64,000 bases of DNA from DZBG01 sp049241565. GTDB taxonomy: Bacteria; Bdellovibrionota; Bacteriovoracia; Bacteriovoracales; Bacteriovoracaceae. Of the stretch, positions 7,996 to 16,232 are shown piece by piece (position 1 is the stretch's first letter; each line of letters opens with the position of its first letter). The notes below the pieces were generated by a model. That model did not search any database. It saw only the letters and a list, made by a program, of their open reading frames with translations, and was not told the DNA's origin. Position numbers and translations under genes: made by a program. The DNA lies in assembly GCA_049241565.1 (NCBI GenBank), contig JBMLQL010000042.1, forward strand, positions 62,001 through 126,000. The letters run 5' to 3'.

Positions 7996-8181
7996 CTTCC
8001 CTCCTTGGTCGATTCTTCTACCATTCTAAGACATCCTGTAAGTTTTACAATCAATATTGAAAAGGGATGACACTCCGCGGTAATGTTGGCAAAACTTCCT
8101 AAATTAACCTCTCCATAATCCTATTAGTGTGATGGATGTTATGTCGGTCAAAATAACCCTCTTTAATCTTAGGAGATTAAA

Positions 8182-8562
8182 ATGAAAACATTATTGTTGA
8201 CCTCGTTTCTTATTATTTTAAGTGCCAATTCCTTTGGACAAGTTAGTTCTGGTGGGTCAGGACCCGGAAATTCATCGGTAGGATCTAATCCTTTTACAAC
8301 TGAAAATACTATTTTTGAATGTTACGGAGCTGCTCTAAATGCCGCTAAATTAATTGATGAATTAAATTTCCCTTACAGTGATCGTTCCGGCGCTTTGGTT
8401 GATGCTGAAGTTCAGAAGTCAAAAAGAGCGCGAATTGCCGTGTCATTTGGTGAGAGTACAAACAGAAAGTATACGATTAGGATTCGAAAAAATAGAACTG
8501 CAAGACTAATCGGTGATGGTGTTGTTGCTGAGGCAGGGTGTTTTGTTGAGTCAGTTAATTAG
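8182..8562 (+). CDS. Small secreted protein with GGSGPGNS motif
   Basis: 126 residues: signal peptide MKTLLLTSFLIILSANSFG with cleavage before QVSS, then a low-complexity GGSGPGNSS tract and a domain with two cysteines (IFECYG and AGCFVE), which may form a disulfide. No known family. It is first of four consecutive secreted-protein genes with gaps of 3-29 bases, consistent with one operon opposite the TIGR02147 gene. The next gene carries the same GGSGPGNS tract directly after its signal peptide. Confidence 0.75.
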   Translation: MKTLLLTSFLIILSANSFGQVSSGGSGPGNSSVGSNPFTTENTIFECYGAALNAAKLIDELNFPYSDRSGALVDAEVQKSKRARIAVSFGESTNRKYTIRIRKNRTARLIGDGVVAEAGCFVESVN

Positions 8563-8591
8563 TATTGAATTAACCACGAAGGGACTAAAAA

Positions 8592-9305
8592 ATGAAAATG
8601 TTAGTGTCGATATTTATATCACTTGTTTCATTCTACGCAAATGCTCAGCCTCAAGGAGGTTCGGGGCCAGGGAATTCTGCGATGAATGAAAAGATTTACG
8701 TTAATCAATTAAAATTAGTAAATTTTTTTAACAAAAAGCTCAATCAATCTTTTAATGCTAGTGAATTTTTAGGGGAGTGGTTAAGTCCTCCAAGAGCAGA
8801 TCAGATTTATCCGGGTGGATGTAATGCATCTCAATTGGCAAAAGATCCTCATATCGAAAAGCGCGTGCAATTAGACTTGCGAGTTGATGTTGAGCGGTAC
8901 ACTTATGATGGTGGGCCTAATATGGACATTACTTCTAAGCGTGTCGCAGCAGCGAATGTGATAATGGACCGAACAAATAAATATGGTCTTGATATTTTTT
9001 CAGGATCTCTGGCACGTTGGTCGAAAAAATTTAGTGGGAGCACGGAGTTTTGTGTTGTCGTGAAGCCTGCTGAAGTTTCTCAGCTTACTTCATTACCATT
9101 TGCTAGACCAATACGAGACTTTTTATTATGTAAAAGTCCATATTACGACGCTGCTTACGACCAAAGAAAAGAATGTATTCTTGAAGAGTCTGATCCCGAG
9201 GATGAATTCTCAGAACCAGAAATTGATACTCAGTCAGACAAGTGTATTAAAATAGCGCTTAAGAATCCATGCACTCACTATAATATATATGTACGTAACT
9301 ATTAA
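8592..9305 (+). CDS. Secreted protein with GGSGPGNS motif, Cys-containing
   Basis: 237 residues with signal peptide MKMLVSIFISLVSFYANA, then QPQGGSGPGNS, the same tract as the upstream gene. Six or more cysteines after cleavage (YPGGCNAS, EFCVVVK, LLCKSP, KECILE, DKCIK, NPCTH) suggest a disulfide-stabilised exported domain. An acidic stretch (EESDPEDEFSEPEIDTQ) sits near the C terminus. No known family. Confidence 0.75.
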   Translation: MKMLVSIFISLVSFYANAQPQGGSGPGNSAMNEKIYVNQLKLVNFFNKKLNQSFNASEFLGEWLSPPRADQIYPGGCNASQLAKDPHIEKRVQLDLRVDVERYTYDGGPNMDITSKRVAAANVIMDRTNKYGLDIFSGSLARWSKKFSGSTEFCVVVKPAEVSQLTSLPFARPIRDFLLCKSPYYDAAYDQRKECILEESDPEDEFSEPEIDTQSDKCIKIALKNPCTHYNIYVRNY

Positions 9306-9329
9306 TTAAACATGAAGGAGAATCCTTAG

Positions 9330-9683
9330 ATGAAAACTTTTTTATCAGCAGTTTTGATTTTAATGTCAACATATTCGCTTGCTTCAACAACATGTCCCCA
9401 AGGAACTAAGGGAGTTGTCTCTTGCCATTCTGTCGAAGGAACACAGTACGATATTTGTAGAAAATCAAACTTAGGTCGATATCAATTGAGAGTGAACGGT
9501 GAGGTATACTCTCTCAATGCTTCAAGATCGGTGATTGATGGTGTCATTTCTTTTGAAGGTGTAAATTATAATAGAGATAGATTTATTTTAGAGTTGATTA
9601 ATAAAAAAAGAGCTGTACTTACTGAGGTTAATCAATATGAAATGCCCATCGGAGAATCGGTTGAGCTCGAGTGTGAGGAATAA
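9330..9683 (+). CDS. Small secreted protein, unknown
   Basis: 117 residues: signal peptide MKTFLSAVLILMSTYSLAS, then TTCPQGTKG with four cysteines in the mature part (TTCPQ, VSCHS, DICRK, LECEE) and a beta-rich central part (YQLRVNGEVYSLNASRS). GAAGGAG precedes the start. Third in the secreted-protein operon; the next gene starts three bases after its stop. Confidence 0.72.
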   Translation: MKTFLSAVLILMSTYSLASTTCPQGTKGVVSCHSVEGTQYDICRKSNLGRYQLRVNGEVYSLNASRSVIDGVISFEGVNYNRDRFILELINKKRAVLTEVNQYEMPIGESVELECEE

Positions 9684-9686
9684 AAA

Positions 9687-10160
9687 ATGAAAATACTATT
9701 GATGTCATTAATTACTTTTAGTTCTTTTAATATAAGTGCCTCAGATGTTAAATGTAATATCTCTTCACTAAGAGACGCACAAAACTGCATGGATACTGTG
9801 GCCAGTAACCACGTTGAGTATAATCTGCCTAATATTGGTTCTGCTTCTTCTCAAAAAAAGCTCTTAAAAAAAGTACTTCAGGCCACTGGACGAAATAACC
9901 CAAAAGATTTTCAAACTATTGATAGCTCTGATTATGTTGGTGTGATGCTCGAAAAAGGTGATGAGTGGTATCTTCACTATTACACGCTTAAAAAAGGTAA
10001 GTCTCAGTCCGTTGTTGAGATTGAGTCACTTAATCTTGTGGATATTACTGATGAATTGATCACACCTATAACGGTATCAGACTTGATTCTTGGAGATAGA
10101 GTGAAAAGATTTGACACTGAAGACAGAGGTTGGATTCAAGACTATCTTGATCTTGAATAA
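9687..10160 (+). CDS. Small secreted protein, unknown
   Basis: 157 residues with signal peptide MKILLMSLITFSSFNISAS, then DVKCNISSLRDAQNCMDTVAS (two Cys). The mature part is polar and acidic towards the C terminus (RFDTEDRGWIQDYLDLE). Last gene of the secreted-protein cluster and convergent with the enoyl-CoA hydratase gene, only 10 bases away. No family recognised. Confidence 0.72.
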   Translation: MKILLMSLITFSSFNISASDVKCNISSLRDAQNCMDTVASNHVEYNLPNIGSASSQKKLLKKVLQATGRNNPKDFQTIDSSDYVGVMLEKGDEWYLHYYTLKKGKSQSVVEIESLNLVDITDELITPITVSDLILGDRVKRFDTEDRGWIQDYLDLE

Positions 10161-10170
10161 TTTTTTAGAG

Positions 10171-10956
10171 TTACAGTCCTTTGAAATGCGGTTTTCTTTT
10201 CTCTAGAAAGGCTGTAACTCCTTCTTTATAATCACTTGAATATCCTAAGAAGCGTTGAGCATGTTTTTCATGTTCAAGAACTGCCAAGAGTTCTTCTTCT
10301 TGGGCCCTTTGAAAATTCTTTTTCATCATTTTCAAAGAGAGTGGGGCCAGGCCGTTGAGTTCAGCTGAAAGAGTTTTAGCTACTTCCAAAGGTGATTCCG
10401 CCACTCTATTGATAAGATTATACGCTTCCATCTGGTCAGAGAGCAGAGGCTTGCCCATCATGGCGAATTCTAAGGCCTTAGAATAGCCCATTTGTCTAAC
10501 AAGTGCGTAGCTAAGCCCAGCATCCGGGGCAAGGCCAATTTGGGTAAAGCCACAAATAAACTTCACCCCTGTCCCGGCCACTTTAATATCGCAGGCCAGG
10601 GCCACAGATAATCCTGCTCCAGCGGCCACACCATTAATCGCACCGATCACAAGTTTCTCACTTGACCTGATGGCCTGAATAAGTGGGTTCCATTCTGTTT
10701 CAAGAGTATGTCCAATATCAACTGGGCCTTTTGAAGCATCCACGGAACGATCATTAAGATCTTGTCCTGAACAAAATGCTTTTCCTTCGCCAGTTAAAAT
10801 AATTGATCGGATAGAGTTATCTTGATTTGATTCTTTGATGGCCGCAATGATTTCAAGTTTCCCTTGAGCATTGAGTGCATTATAGACTTGGGGGCGATTA
10901 ATGGTAATAATCGCTGTCTCTTCGATTTTTTCTAATTTAATCGTTTCATAACTCAT
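10171..10956 (-). CDS. paaG: Enoyl-CoA hydratase/isomerase, PaaG-like
   Basis: 261-residue crotonase-fold protein. AFCSGQDLNDR (about 62-72) is the oxyanion-loop signature of PaaG-type 1,2-epoxyphenylacetyl-CoA isomerases. AINGVAAGAGLSVALACDI forms the second oxyanion loop and LAPDAGLSYAL carries the acidic catalytic region. It ends in EKRKPHFKGL, typical of the family. In the Paa pathway it would convert the epoxide made by PaaABCE to the oxepin. It is on the same strand as the Paa-like operon but 3 kb upstream of it, separated by the secreted-protein genes. A general fatty-acid crotonase is the alternative. Confidence 0.8.
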   Translation of the reverse strand: MSYETIKLEKIEETAIITINRPQVYNALNAQGKLEIIAAIKESNQDNSIRSIILTGEGKAFCSGQDLNDRSVDASKGPVDIGHTLETEWNPLIQAIRSSEKLVIGAINGVAAGAGLSVALACDIKVAGTGVKFICGFTQIGLAPDAGLSYALVRQMGYSKALEFAMMGKPLLSDQMEAYNLINRVAESPLEVAKTLSAELNGLAPLSLKMMKKNFQRAQEEELLAVLEHEKHAQRFLGYSSDYKEGVTAFLEKRKPHFKGL

Positions 10957-11054
10957 TGCGTACTATCCTAAATATCGTGGAAAAAATTGTTCAAATACAA
11001 TTCCACAAAAGGAGGATAGATGTCAAAAAATGATAGTAATTGATGGCGCGTTAA

Positions 11055-11816
11055 CTAGCCGAAACGTCCCTCAATGTACTGAGTTGTTTTAGAATTTTTA
11101 GCAGAGGTGAAGATTTTGTCTGTTTCATCCATTTCCACCAGCTCACCCATATACATAAATATTGTTTCATCAGAGACACGTTTGGCCTGGGCCATAGAGT
11201 GAGTCACAATGATAATGGTGTACTCTTTTTTAAGTTCTTTGATGAGATTTTCGATGGCCTCAATTCCAGCTGGATCAAGGGCCGAGCAAGGCTCATCTAA
11301 AAGAATGAGTTTAGGCTTTAAAGGAAGGAGGCGAGCAATGCAAAGGCGTTGCTGTTTTTCTAAACTTAAATTGAGGGCAGATTCTTTCAGACGATCTTTC
11401 AGTTCTTCCCACATACCAACTTTTCTTAACGCCATCTCTACCATCGTGTCGAGATCTCTTTTTGAGGTGTTTTTTATATGAGTTTTGATACCAAAAACAA
11501 TATTCTCGTAAATGCTTAAAGGCAATGGATTGGGCTTTTGAAAAACCATCCCGATTTGTCTTCTCACTTCAGGCAGGGCCACCATTGGGTGATAAATATC
11601 ATTACCATAAACTTGAATACTTCCAGCATGAGTCACTGCCCCCGCTCTCTCATTAATTCTATTTAAACATTTGAGAAGAGTGCTCTTTCCACAACCAGAG
11701 GGACCGATCAGAGCAGTGATTTTTCCCGCTCGAATATTAATATCCAGGCCCTTTAGGGCCTGAAATTCTCCATACCAAAAACTAAATTCTCGAATATTAA
11801 CAGCAAAATTTTTCAT
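11055..11816 (-). CDS. pstB: Phosphate importer ATPase PstB, copy with degenerate ABC signature
   Basis: 253 residues, PstB family by length and by NRINERAG, GMVFQKPNPLPLSIYENI and RLCIAR. Walker A GPSGCGKST (38-46), Q-loop Q93, Walker B ILLDEP with E175 and switch H206 are intact. The ABC signature, which should read LSGGQ, is LSLEK (150-154). Its own signature therefore should not complete an ATP site well. The neighbouring second PstB has the opposite defects. Five bases separate the two genes. Last gene of the minus-strand pstSCA-pstB-pstB operon. Confidence 0.93.
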   Translation of the reverse strand: MKNFAVNIREFSFWYGEFQALKGLDINIRAGKITALIGPSGCGKSTLLKCLNRINERAGAVTHAGSIQVYGNDIYHPMVALPEVRRQIGMVFQKPNPLPLSIYENIVFGIKTHIKNTSKRDLDTMVEMALRKVGMWEELKDRLKESALNLSLEKQQRLCIARLLPLKPKLILLDEPCSALDPAGIEAIENLIKELKKEYTIIIVTHSMAQAKRVSDETIFMYMGELVEMDETDKIFTSAKNSKTTQYIEGRFG

Positions 11817-11821
11817 ACTGA

Positions 11822-12577
11822 TTACCCAAATAACCCTTCAATATAATCTTTCGTTCGTTTATCTTGAATTTGCCCATTAAATAGTTTTTGATTGTCATCG
11901 AGATCAATGATTTTACCTTGAAGCATCATCGCAGTCCTATCGCCTAGGCGTTTGGCCTGATTAATAACATTAGTGACCATCACAATGGTGACATTTTCTT
12001 TTAACTGCATCAAAACTTCTTCAATTTTCATGGTCGTTACAGGATCAATAGCGATAGAGAACTCATCTAAACAAAGAACTTCTGGATGATGAGAAAGAGC
12101 GCGAGCAATAGTCAGGCGTTGTTGTTGTCCACCTGAGAGTTTGGTCGCCAGATGATCAAGACGGTCTTTGACTTCATCCCAAAGAGCTGCTTTTTTAAGG
12201 CTGTCTTCCATAATAAAATCTAGTTCGGCCTTGTCTTTACAGCCGGCCATACGAGGTGCAAAAGTGACATTTTCACGAATTGACATAGGAAGACCCACTG
12301 GGAGAGGAGAAACCATCCCAATACGGCGACGCAAGTGTGTTGAATCCTCGGCAGCGTAAATACTTTCTCCATCAAGAAGAATATCACCCTTCAGACTAAC
12401 TTCATCATTAAAATCAGTCATGCGATTCATGGCCTTAAGAAGTGAACTCTTACCAGAATTGGCCGGACCAATAATCGCAAAGATCTCATGAGGCATGATC
12501 TTCATTGAGAGATCATGAATGCGCTCTTTATTCCCGTAGGAGAGAGAGAAGTTTTTTATTTCTATTTTAGGTTTCAT
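11822..12577 (-). CDS. Phosphate importer ATPase PstB, copy with degenerate Q- and H-loops
   Basis: 251 residues from the ATG one base after the pstA stop. Walker A is GPANSGKSS (37-45), the signature LSGGQQQR (147-154) is perfect, and Walker B keeps the catalytic Glu as CLDEF (E172). The Q-loop Gln is lost (GMVSPLP where PstB has GMVFQKP) and the switch His is Asn (VTNVINQ, N203). It has diverged throughout from PstB yet keeps the PstB C terminus (TKDYIEGLFG). Together with the downstream copy it probably forms a heterodimer with one consensus and one degenerate ATP site. Confidence 0.9.
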   Translation of the reverse strand: MKPKIEIKNFSLSYGNKERIHDLSMKIMPHEIFAIIGPANSGKSSLLKAMNRMTDFNDEVSLKGDILLDGESIYAAEDSTHLRRRIGMVSPLPVGLPMSIRENVTFAPRMAGCKDKAELDFIMEDSLKKAALWDEVKDRLDHLATKLSGGQQQRLTIARALSHHPEVLCLDEFSIAIDPVTTMKIEEVLMQLKENVTIVMVTNVINQAKRLGDRTAMMLQGKIIDLDDNQKLFNGQIQDKRTKDYIEGLFG

Positions 12578-12578
12578 A

Positions 12579-13448
12579 TTACCACTTTCTCTTCGTTCTA
12601 AAATAATAACGAAGGCCAATTGAAATAGAGTTCATCGCAAGAATAAGAAGAATGAGAACAAGGGCCGTGGCGTATGTATAAGATTCGGGAACACCTACGA
12701 CTTGAGTTGATATTGTAAATAAGTGCATCGAAAGAGACATACATTGATCAAAGACATTTTGAGGTAGAAAGGGAAGATAAAAGGCCACACCCGTAAAAAG
12801 GATAGCGGCAGTTTCACCTGCAGAGCGTCCCACTGAAAAAACTAATCCAGTTAAAATCCCTGGGAGTGAATTAGGAAGAACAATATGACGGATTGTTTGA
12901 AGTTTACTTGCACCGACATTCCATGAAGCCTCACGGTAAGATTGAGGCACGGCCTTGAGGGACTCTAAAGTGGCGGTAATAATAACGGGAAGATTCGTTA
13001 CCGCGAGAGTAAGAGAAGCCGCGAGAATACTAGTTCCAATATTAAGAAAGAGAACAAAAGCTCCTAGACCAAAAAGAGCATGAACAATACTTGGCACTCC
13101 AGCCAGATTCAAAATGGCCAAACGAATGAGGCGATTGAGTTTATTGTCTTTAGCATATTCTGAGAGATAAATCGCGGCTACAACACCCAGAGGACAAGAA
13201 ACGATCACGCTAATAATAACTAACCAGAATGTTCCTACGATTGTGGGAAAAATTCCACCGGCAGTCATTCCGTTTGTAGGATTACTAAAAATAAAATCCC
13301 AAGAGAGAGCAGGCGCTCCTTTAAGGAAAAGCCAGAAAATAATAAAGAGGGCCGGGAGAAATAAAAAATAACTGATGACTCCAAGAGCACTCTTGAATTT
13401 CTTTTCTTTAATTTCTTTTTCTGCAAGAAAGCGTGATTTTTGAAACAT
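12579..13448 (-). CDS. pstA: Phosphate transport permease PstA
   Basis: 289 residues, six predicted membrane helices, type-I ABC importer permease. The coupling-helix EAA loop is visible as SYREASWNVGASKLQTIRHIVLP, and GRSAGETAAILFTG is a characteristic PstA segment. It forms the inner-membrane channel with PstC. Three bases downstream of pstC. Confidence 0.95.
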   Translation of the reverse strand: MFQKSRFLAEKEIKEKKFKSALGVISYFLFLPALFIIFWLFLKGAPALSWDFIFSNPTNGMTAGGIFPTIVGTFWLVIISVIVSCPLGVVAAIYLSEYAKDNKLNRLIRLAILNLAGVPSIVHALFGLGAFVLFLNIGTSILAASLTLAVTNLPVIITATLESLKAVPQSYREASWNVGASKLQTIRHIVLPNSLPGILTGLVFSVGRSAGETAAILFTGVAFYLPFLPQNVFDQCMSLSMHLFTISTQVVGVPESYTYATALVLILLILAMNSISIGLRYYFRTKRKW

Positions 13449-13451
13449 AAA

Positions 13452-14393
13452 TTATCCTTGCTTCTTTTTTGTACGGATAAAACGATCTGCGAGAACGTTG
13501 ATAACAAATGAGAGAATAAAAAGAACAAGACCGATAGCGAAGAGTGCTTGGTAATGTTCTCCACCTTTAGGTGATTCTCCAAGCTCAGCAGCAATTGTCG
13601 CCGTGAGTGTGCGGCCGGGTTCAAAAATACTTGTCGGAATTTGAATAGAGTGTCCTGTGGCCATTAAAACTGCCATCGTCTCTCCAAGGGCCCGGCCTAC
13701 TCCTAAAAGTGAAGCCGCCATTAATCCATTCTTGGCCGCAGGTAGAAGAACTCTCGTGGCCACTTCCCATTTGGTGGCTCCCATGGCCTCAGCTGCTTCA
13801 CGGTAAGATTCTGGAACGGCCCGAAGAGCATCCTCACCAATAGAGATAATGAGGGGAATCGACATCAGAGCAAGAATGATTGAAGCATTTAAAATATTGA
13901 GCCCGATAGGGATATCAAATAGATAAATGAGTAGTGGATTAACAATAGTGATTGCAACAAATCCCCAAACAACAGAGGGAATAGCTGCTAAAAATTCTAT
14001 AAGAACCTTGAGAAGTTCTCTGAGTTTGGGATGACAAAATTCTGAAATATAAAAAGCAGAGGCCAGTCCCAGAGGAACGGCGATTAACATCGAGAGGACC
14101 GTTACCATGAGTGTTCCGACAAATAAGGCCAGAGTCCCATAGCGAATTTGGACCACAGAAGCAGGATACCAATCTGTTGAGAAGAAGAATTCTTTAAAAT
14201 TAAAATTTCCTATAAGAAATGGATAAGCTTCTTTTAGAATAAAAATGAGAATCGCAAGAATAAAGATAATAGAACTTATTCCAGCGAGATGAATAAAACC
14301 TTCGATAAGTTTTTCACTTAAAGGTTTTGTTCTTTTACTTTTTTTCCAAGAGAATGCGTCCATTTTTATTTTCTCTGTGAGTTCGTTATTCAT
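13452..14393 (-). CDS. pstC: Phosphate transport permease PstC
   Basis: 313 residues with a cytoplasmic N-terminal stretch and six hydrophobic helices. The EAA loop is SYREAAEAMGATKWEVATRVLLP, followed by GRALGETMAVLMATG, the PstC hallmark. Its ATG overlaps the pstS stop by four bases (ATGA), so the two are translationally coupled. Confidence 0.95.
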   Translation of the reverse strand: MNNELTEKIKMDAFSWKKSKRTKPLSEKLIEGFIHLAGISSIIFILAILIFILKEAYPFLIGNFNFKEFFFSTDWYPASVVQIRYGTLALFVGTLMVTVLSMLIAVPLGLASAFYISEFCHPKLRELLKVLIEFLAAIPSVVWGFVAITIVNPLLIYLFDIPIGLNILNASIILALMSIPLIISIGEDALRAVPESYREAAEAMGATKWEVATRVLLPAAKNGLMAASLLGVGRALGETMAVLMATGHSIQIPTSIFEPGRTLTATIAAELGESPKGGEHYQALFAIGLVLFILSFVINVLADRFIRTKKKQG

Positions 14394-15265
14394 TTGATCT
14401 CCTTAGACTTAGGAGCAGGGACGTAGCCAGCTTTTTTTGTGATGACAGTCGCATTATCACTTTGAGTCCAATTCATAAAATCTTGAACATCCTTTGATGG
14501 AGCGCCAATGGTATACATATAAAGCTCGCGGGCGATAGGGTAAGATTTATCAATGGCTGTCTCCATGGTAGGCATGACACAAGGCTCGCCATTCTTTTTA
14601 GAAATACAAAGTGCCTTCACTCGAGGATTGAGGTATCCCATCCCAGTATAACCAATCGAGCAAGGAGTCTTTTCCACGAGATCGATAGCCTCTTTTGAGC
14701 CATTAAGATCCATAGAACCTAGTTTAAGATCTTTTTTCTTTCCGAGAATCGCTTCACGAAAATATTGGTAGGTTCCTGAATTTGACTGACGTGAAACTCG
14801 AATAATTTTATTGTCTTTGCAGCCAGGAACAACAGTATTTCTAATTTGATTCCAGTAAGTACACTCTCCACCATCGCCGTAGATGCAAGCGGCTTCTTCC
14901 AAACTTAAATCAGTAAGCGGATTCACCGGATGAACAAAAACTGCTAAAGCATCCATTCCTACAATAAACTCATTCACTTCCTTGCCGCTATTTTTTCTTG
15001 CTTCATCTCTTTCTTCATCTTTAATAGCACGTGATGAATTGGCGATATCAACAGTCCCATTAATCAGAGCAGCAATTCCTGTTCCTGAACCACCACCGGA
15101 AACAGCAATGGCCACATTAGGATTTACCTTGGTGTATTCCTCTGACCAGGCCTGGGCCAAATTGACGAGAGTGTCTGACCCTTTGTTTTGGATAAGAAGA
15201 ACTTGCTCTTTTTGAGAGCATCCAGAAAGAATTAGAAACATCATCAAAACTATCTTCATCATCAT
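14390..15265 (-). CDS. pstS: Phosphate-binding lipoprotein PstS
   Basis: 291 residues. A short hydrophobic leader ends in the lipobox LSGCS, so it is a lipoprotein. The phosphate-binding segments are KGSDTLVNLAQAW, SGGGSGTGIAALINGTVDIANSSR (phosphate-binding loop) and RQSNSGTYQYFRE. Length is typical. AGGAG lies before three consecutive ATG codons, so the exact start is 15265, 15262 or 15259. First gene of the pst operon; no PhoU, PhoB or PhoR gene is in the window and no clear Pho box was seen upstream. Confidence 0.95.
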   Translation of the reverse strand: MMMKIVLMMFLILSGCSQKEQVLLIQNKGSDTLVNLAQAWSEEYTKVNPNVAIAVSGGGSGTGIAALINGTVDIANSSRAIKDEERDEARKNSGKEVNEFIVGMDALAVFVHPVNPLTDLSLEEAACIYGDGGECTYWNQIRNTVVPGCKDNKIIRVSRQSNSGTYQYFREAILGKKKDLKLGSMDLNGSKEAIDLVEKTPCSIGYTGMGYLNPRVKALCISKKNGEPCVMPTMETAIDKSYPIARELYMYTIGAPSKDVQDFMNWTQSDNATVITKKAGYVPAPKSKEIK

Positions 15266-15383
15266 AAACTCCTGTGTGCGGATATTAGCGCCCTTGAAAC
15301 AGAGAATTAAGTAAAGAATTTAGGCCCACACAATCTTAACGTTTGTTAAAAAAAGAGCTATTATTGACCAATTGGAGCCTTAA

Positions 15384-16148
15384 ATGTTTGAATCTTATTA
15401 TCTCTTCCTTGCTTTTTGTGCTTTTCTAGCGGGATTTGTGGACTCTATTGTGGGTGGAGGTGGGTTTATTCAGCTCCCGGCGTTATTGATCGCCTTACCT
15501 GAAGTTCCAGTAGTCCAATTATTGGGGACCAATAAACTTATTTCATTCTCAGGAACTTCAGTCGCTTTATTTCGATTTGCTAAGCATATTAAATTGAGTC
15601 TGAAGACTCTTCTTCCTTGCGCCATCATGGCCTTTCTTTTTTCTTTACTCGGATCTTATCTTGTCACGCTTGTCCCTAATGATTTTTTACGTCCTGTCTT
15701 TCTTGTCGTTCTAATATTGATGTTTATTTATACCGTCAGAAATAAACATTTTGGCATGGAAGGAGCAACTCAAGAGCATCGTGAGAGTTTAGTCTTATCT
15801 ATTGTTCTCGGAATCTTAATTGGCTTTTATGACGGCTTTGTTGGTCCAGGAACAGGGAGTTTTTTAATTATCGCTTTTGTGAGCTTATTCAGACTGACTT
15901 TTGTTCAGGCCTCTGCTTATGCAAAGGTGATTAATCTCACAACAAATCTAGCGGCCATTATTTTATTTGTTTCTAAAGGAGCTTATCTTTGGAAATTGGC
16001 CATTCCCATGGCGATCATGAATATTCTTGGCTCTCTCTTAGGAGTAAAACTCGCGCTTTTGAAAGGGAATCGCTTTATTCGTATTCTTTTTCGTTTAGTT
16101 ATTCTGCTGACTATTCTGAGATTTGGTTATGATGTCATCTTGCCTTAG
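15384..16148 (+). CDS. TSUP-family (TauE/SafE, YfcA-like) membrane permease
   Basis: 254 residues, about seven or eight hydrophobic segments. Two internally related motifs identify the family: GFVDSIVGGGGFIQLPALL near residue 17 and GFYDGFVGPGTGSFLIIAF near 152. TSUP proteins are putative exporters of sulfite, sulfonates or other small anions; the substrate here is unknown. It is divergent from pstS across 118 bases that include a TTAAC-N4-GTTAA repeat (15336-15349). Confidence 0.9.
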   Translation: MFESYYLFLAFCAFLAGFVDSIVGGGGFIQLPALLIALPEVPVVQLLGTNKLISFSGTSVALFRFAKHIKLSLKTLLPCAIMAFLFSLLGSYLVTLVPNDFLRPVFLVVLILMFIYTVRNKHFGMEGATQEHRESLVLSIVLGILIGFYDGFVGPGTGSFLIIAFVSLFRLTFVQASAYAKVINLTTNLAAIILFVSKGAYLWKLAIPMAIMNILGSLLGVKLALLKGNRFIRILFRLVILLTILRFGYDVILP

Positions 16149-16232
16149 ACAGGCGTGATGCGTTATATTTGCCGTAAACCACTCTAAACGCTATAACTTC
16201 TATAAGTAAAAATTCTTATGGAAGTAATAACG

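Noticed and set aside
11010..11044. Strong AGGAGG followed by ATG and a seven-codon frame
   Set aside because: Too short to judge as a gene; lies between divergent promoters or operon end, with nothing else to support it.
15336..15349. TTAAC-N4-GTTAA as a Pho box between pstS and the TSUP gene
   Set aside because: It does not resemble the direct-repeat Pho box; kept only as a note.
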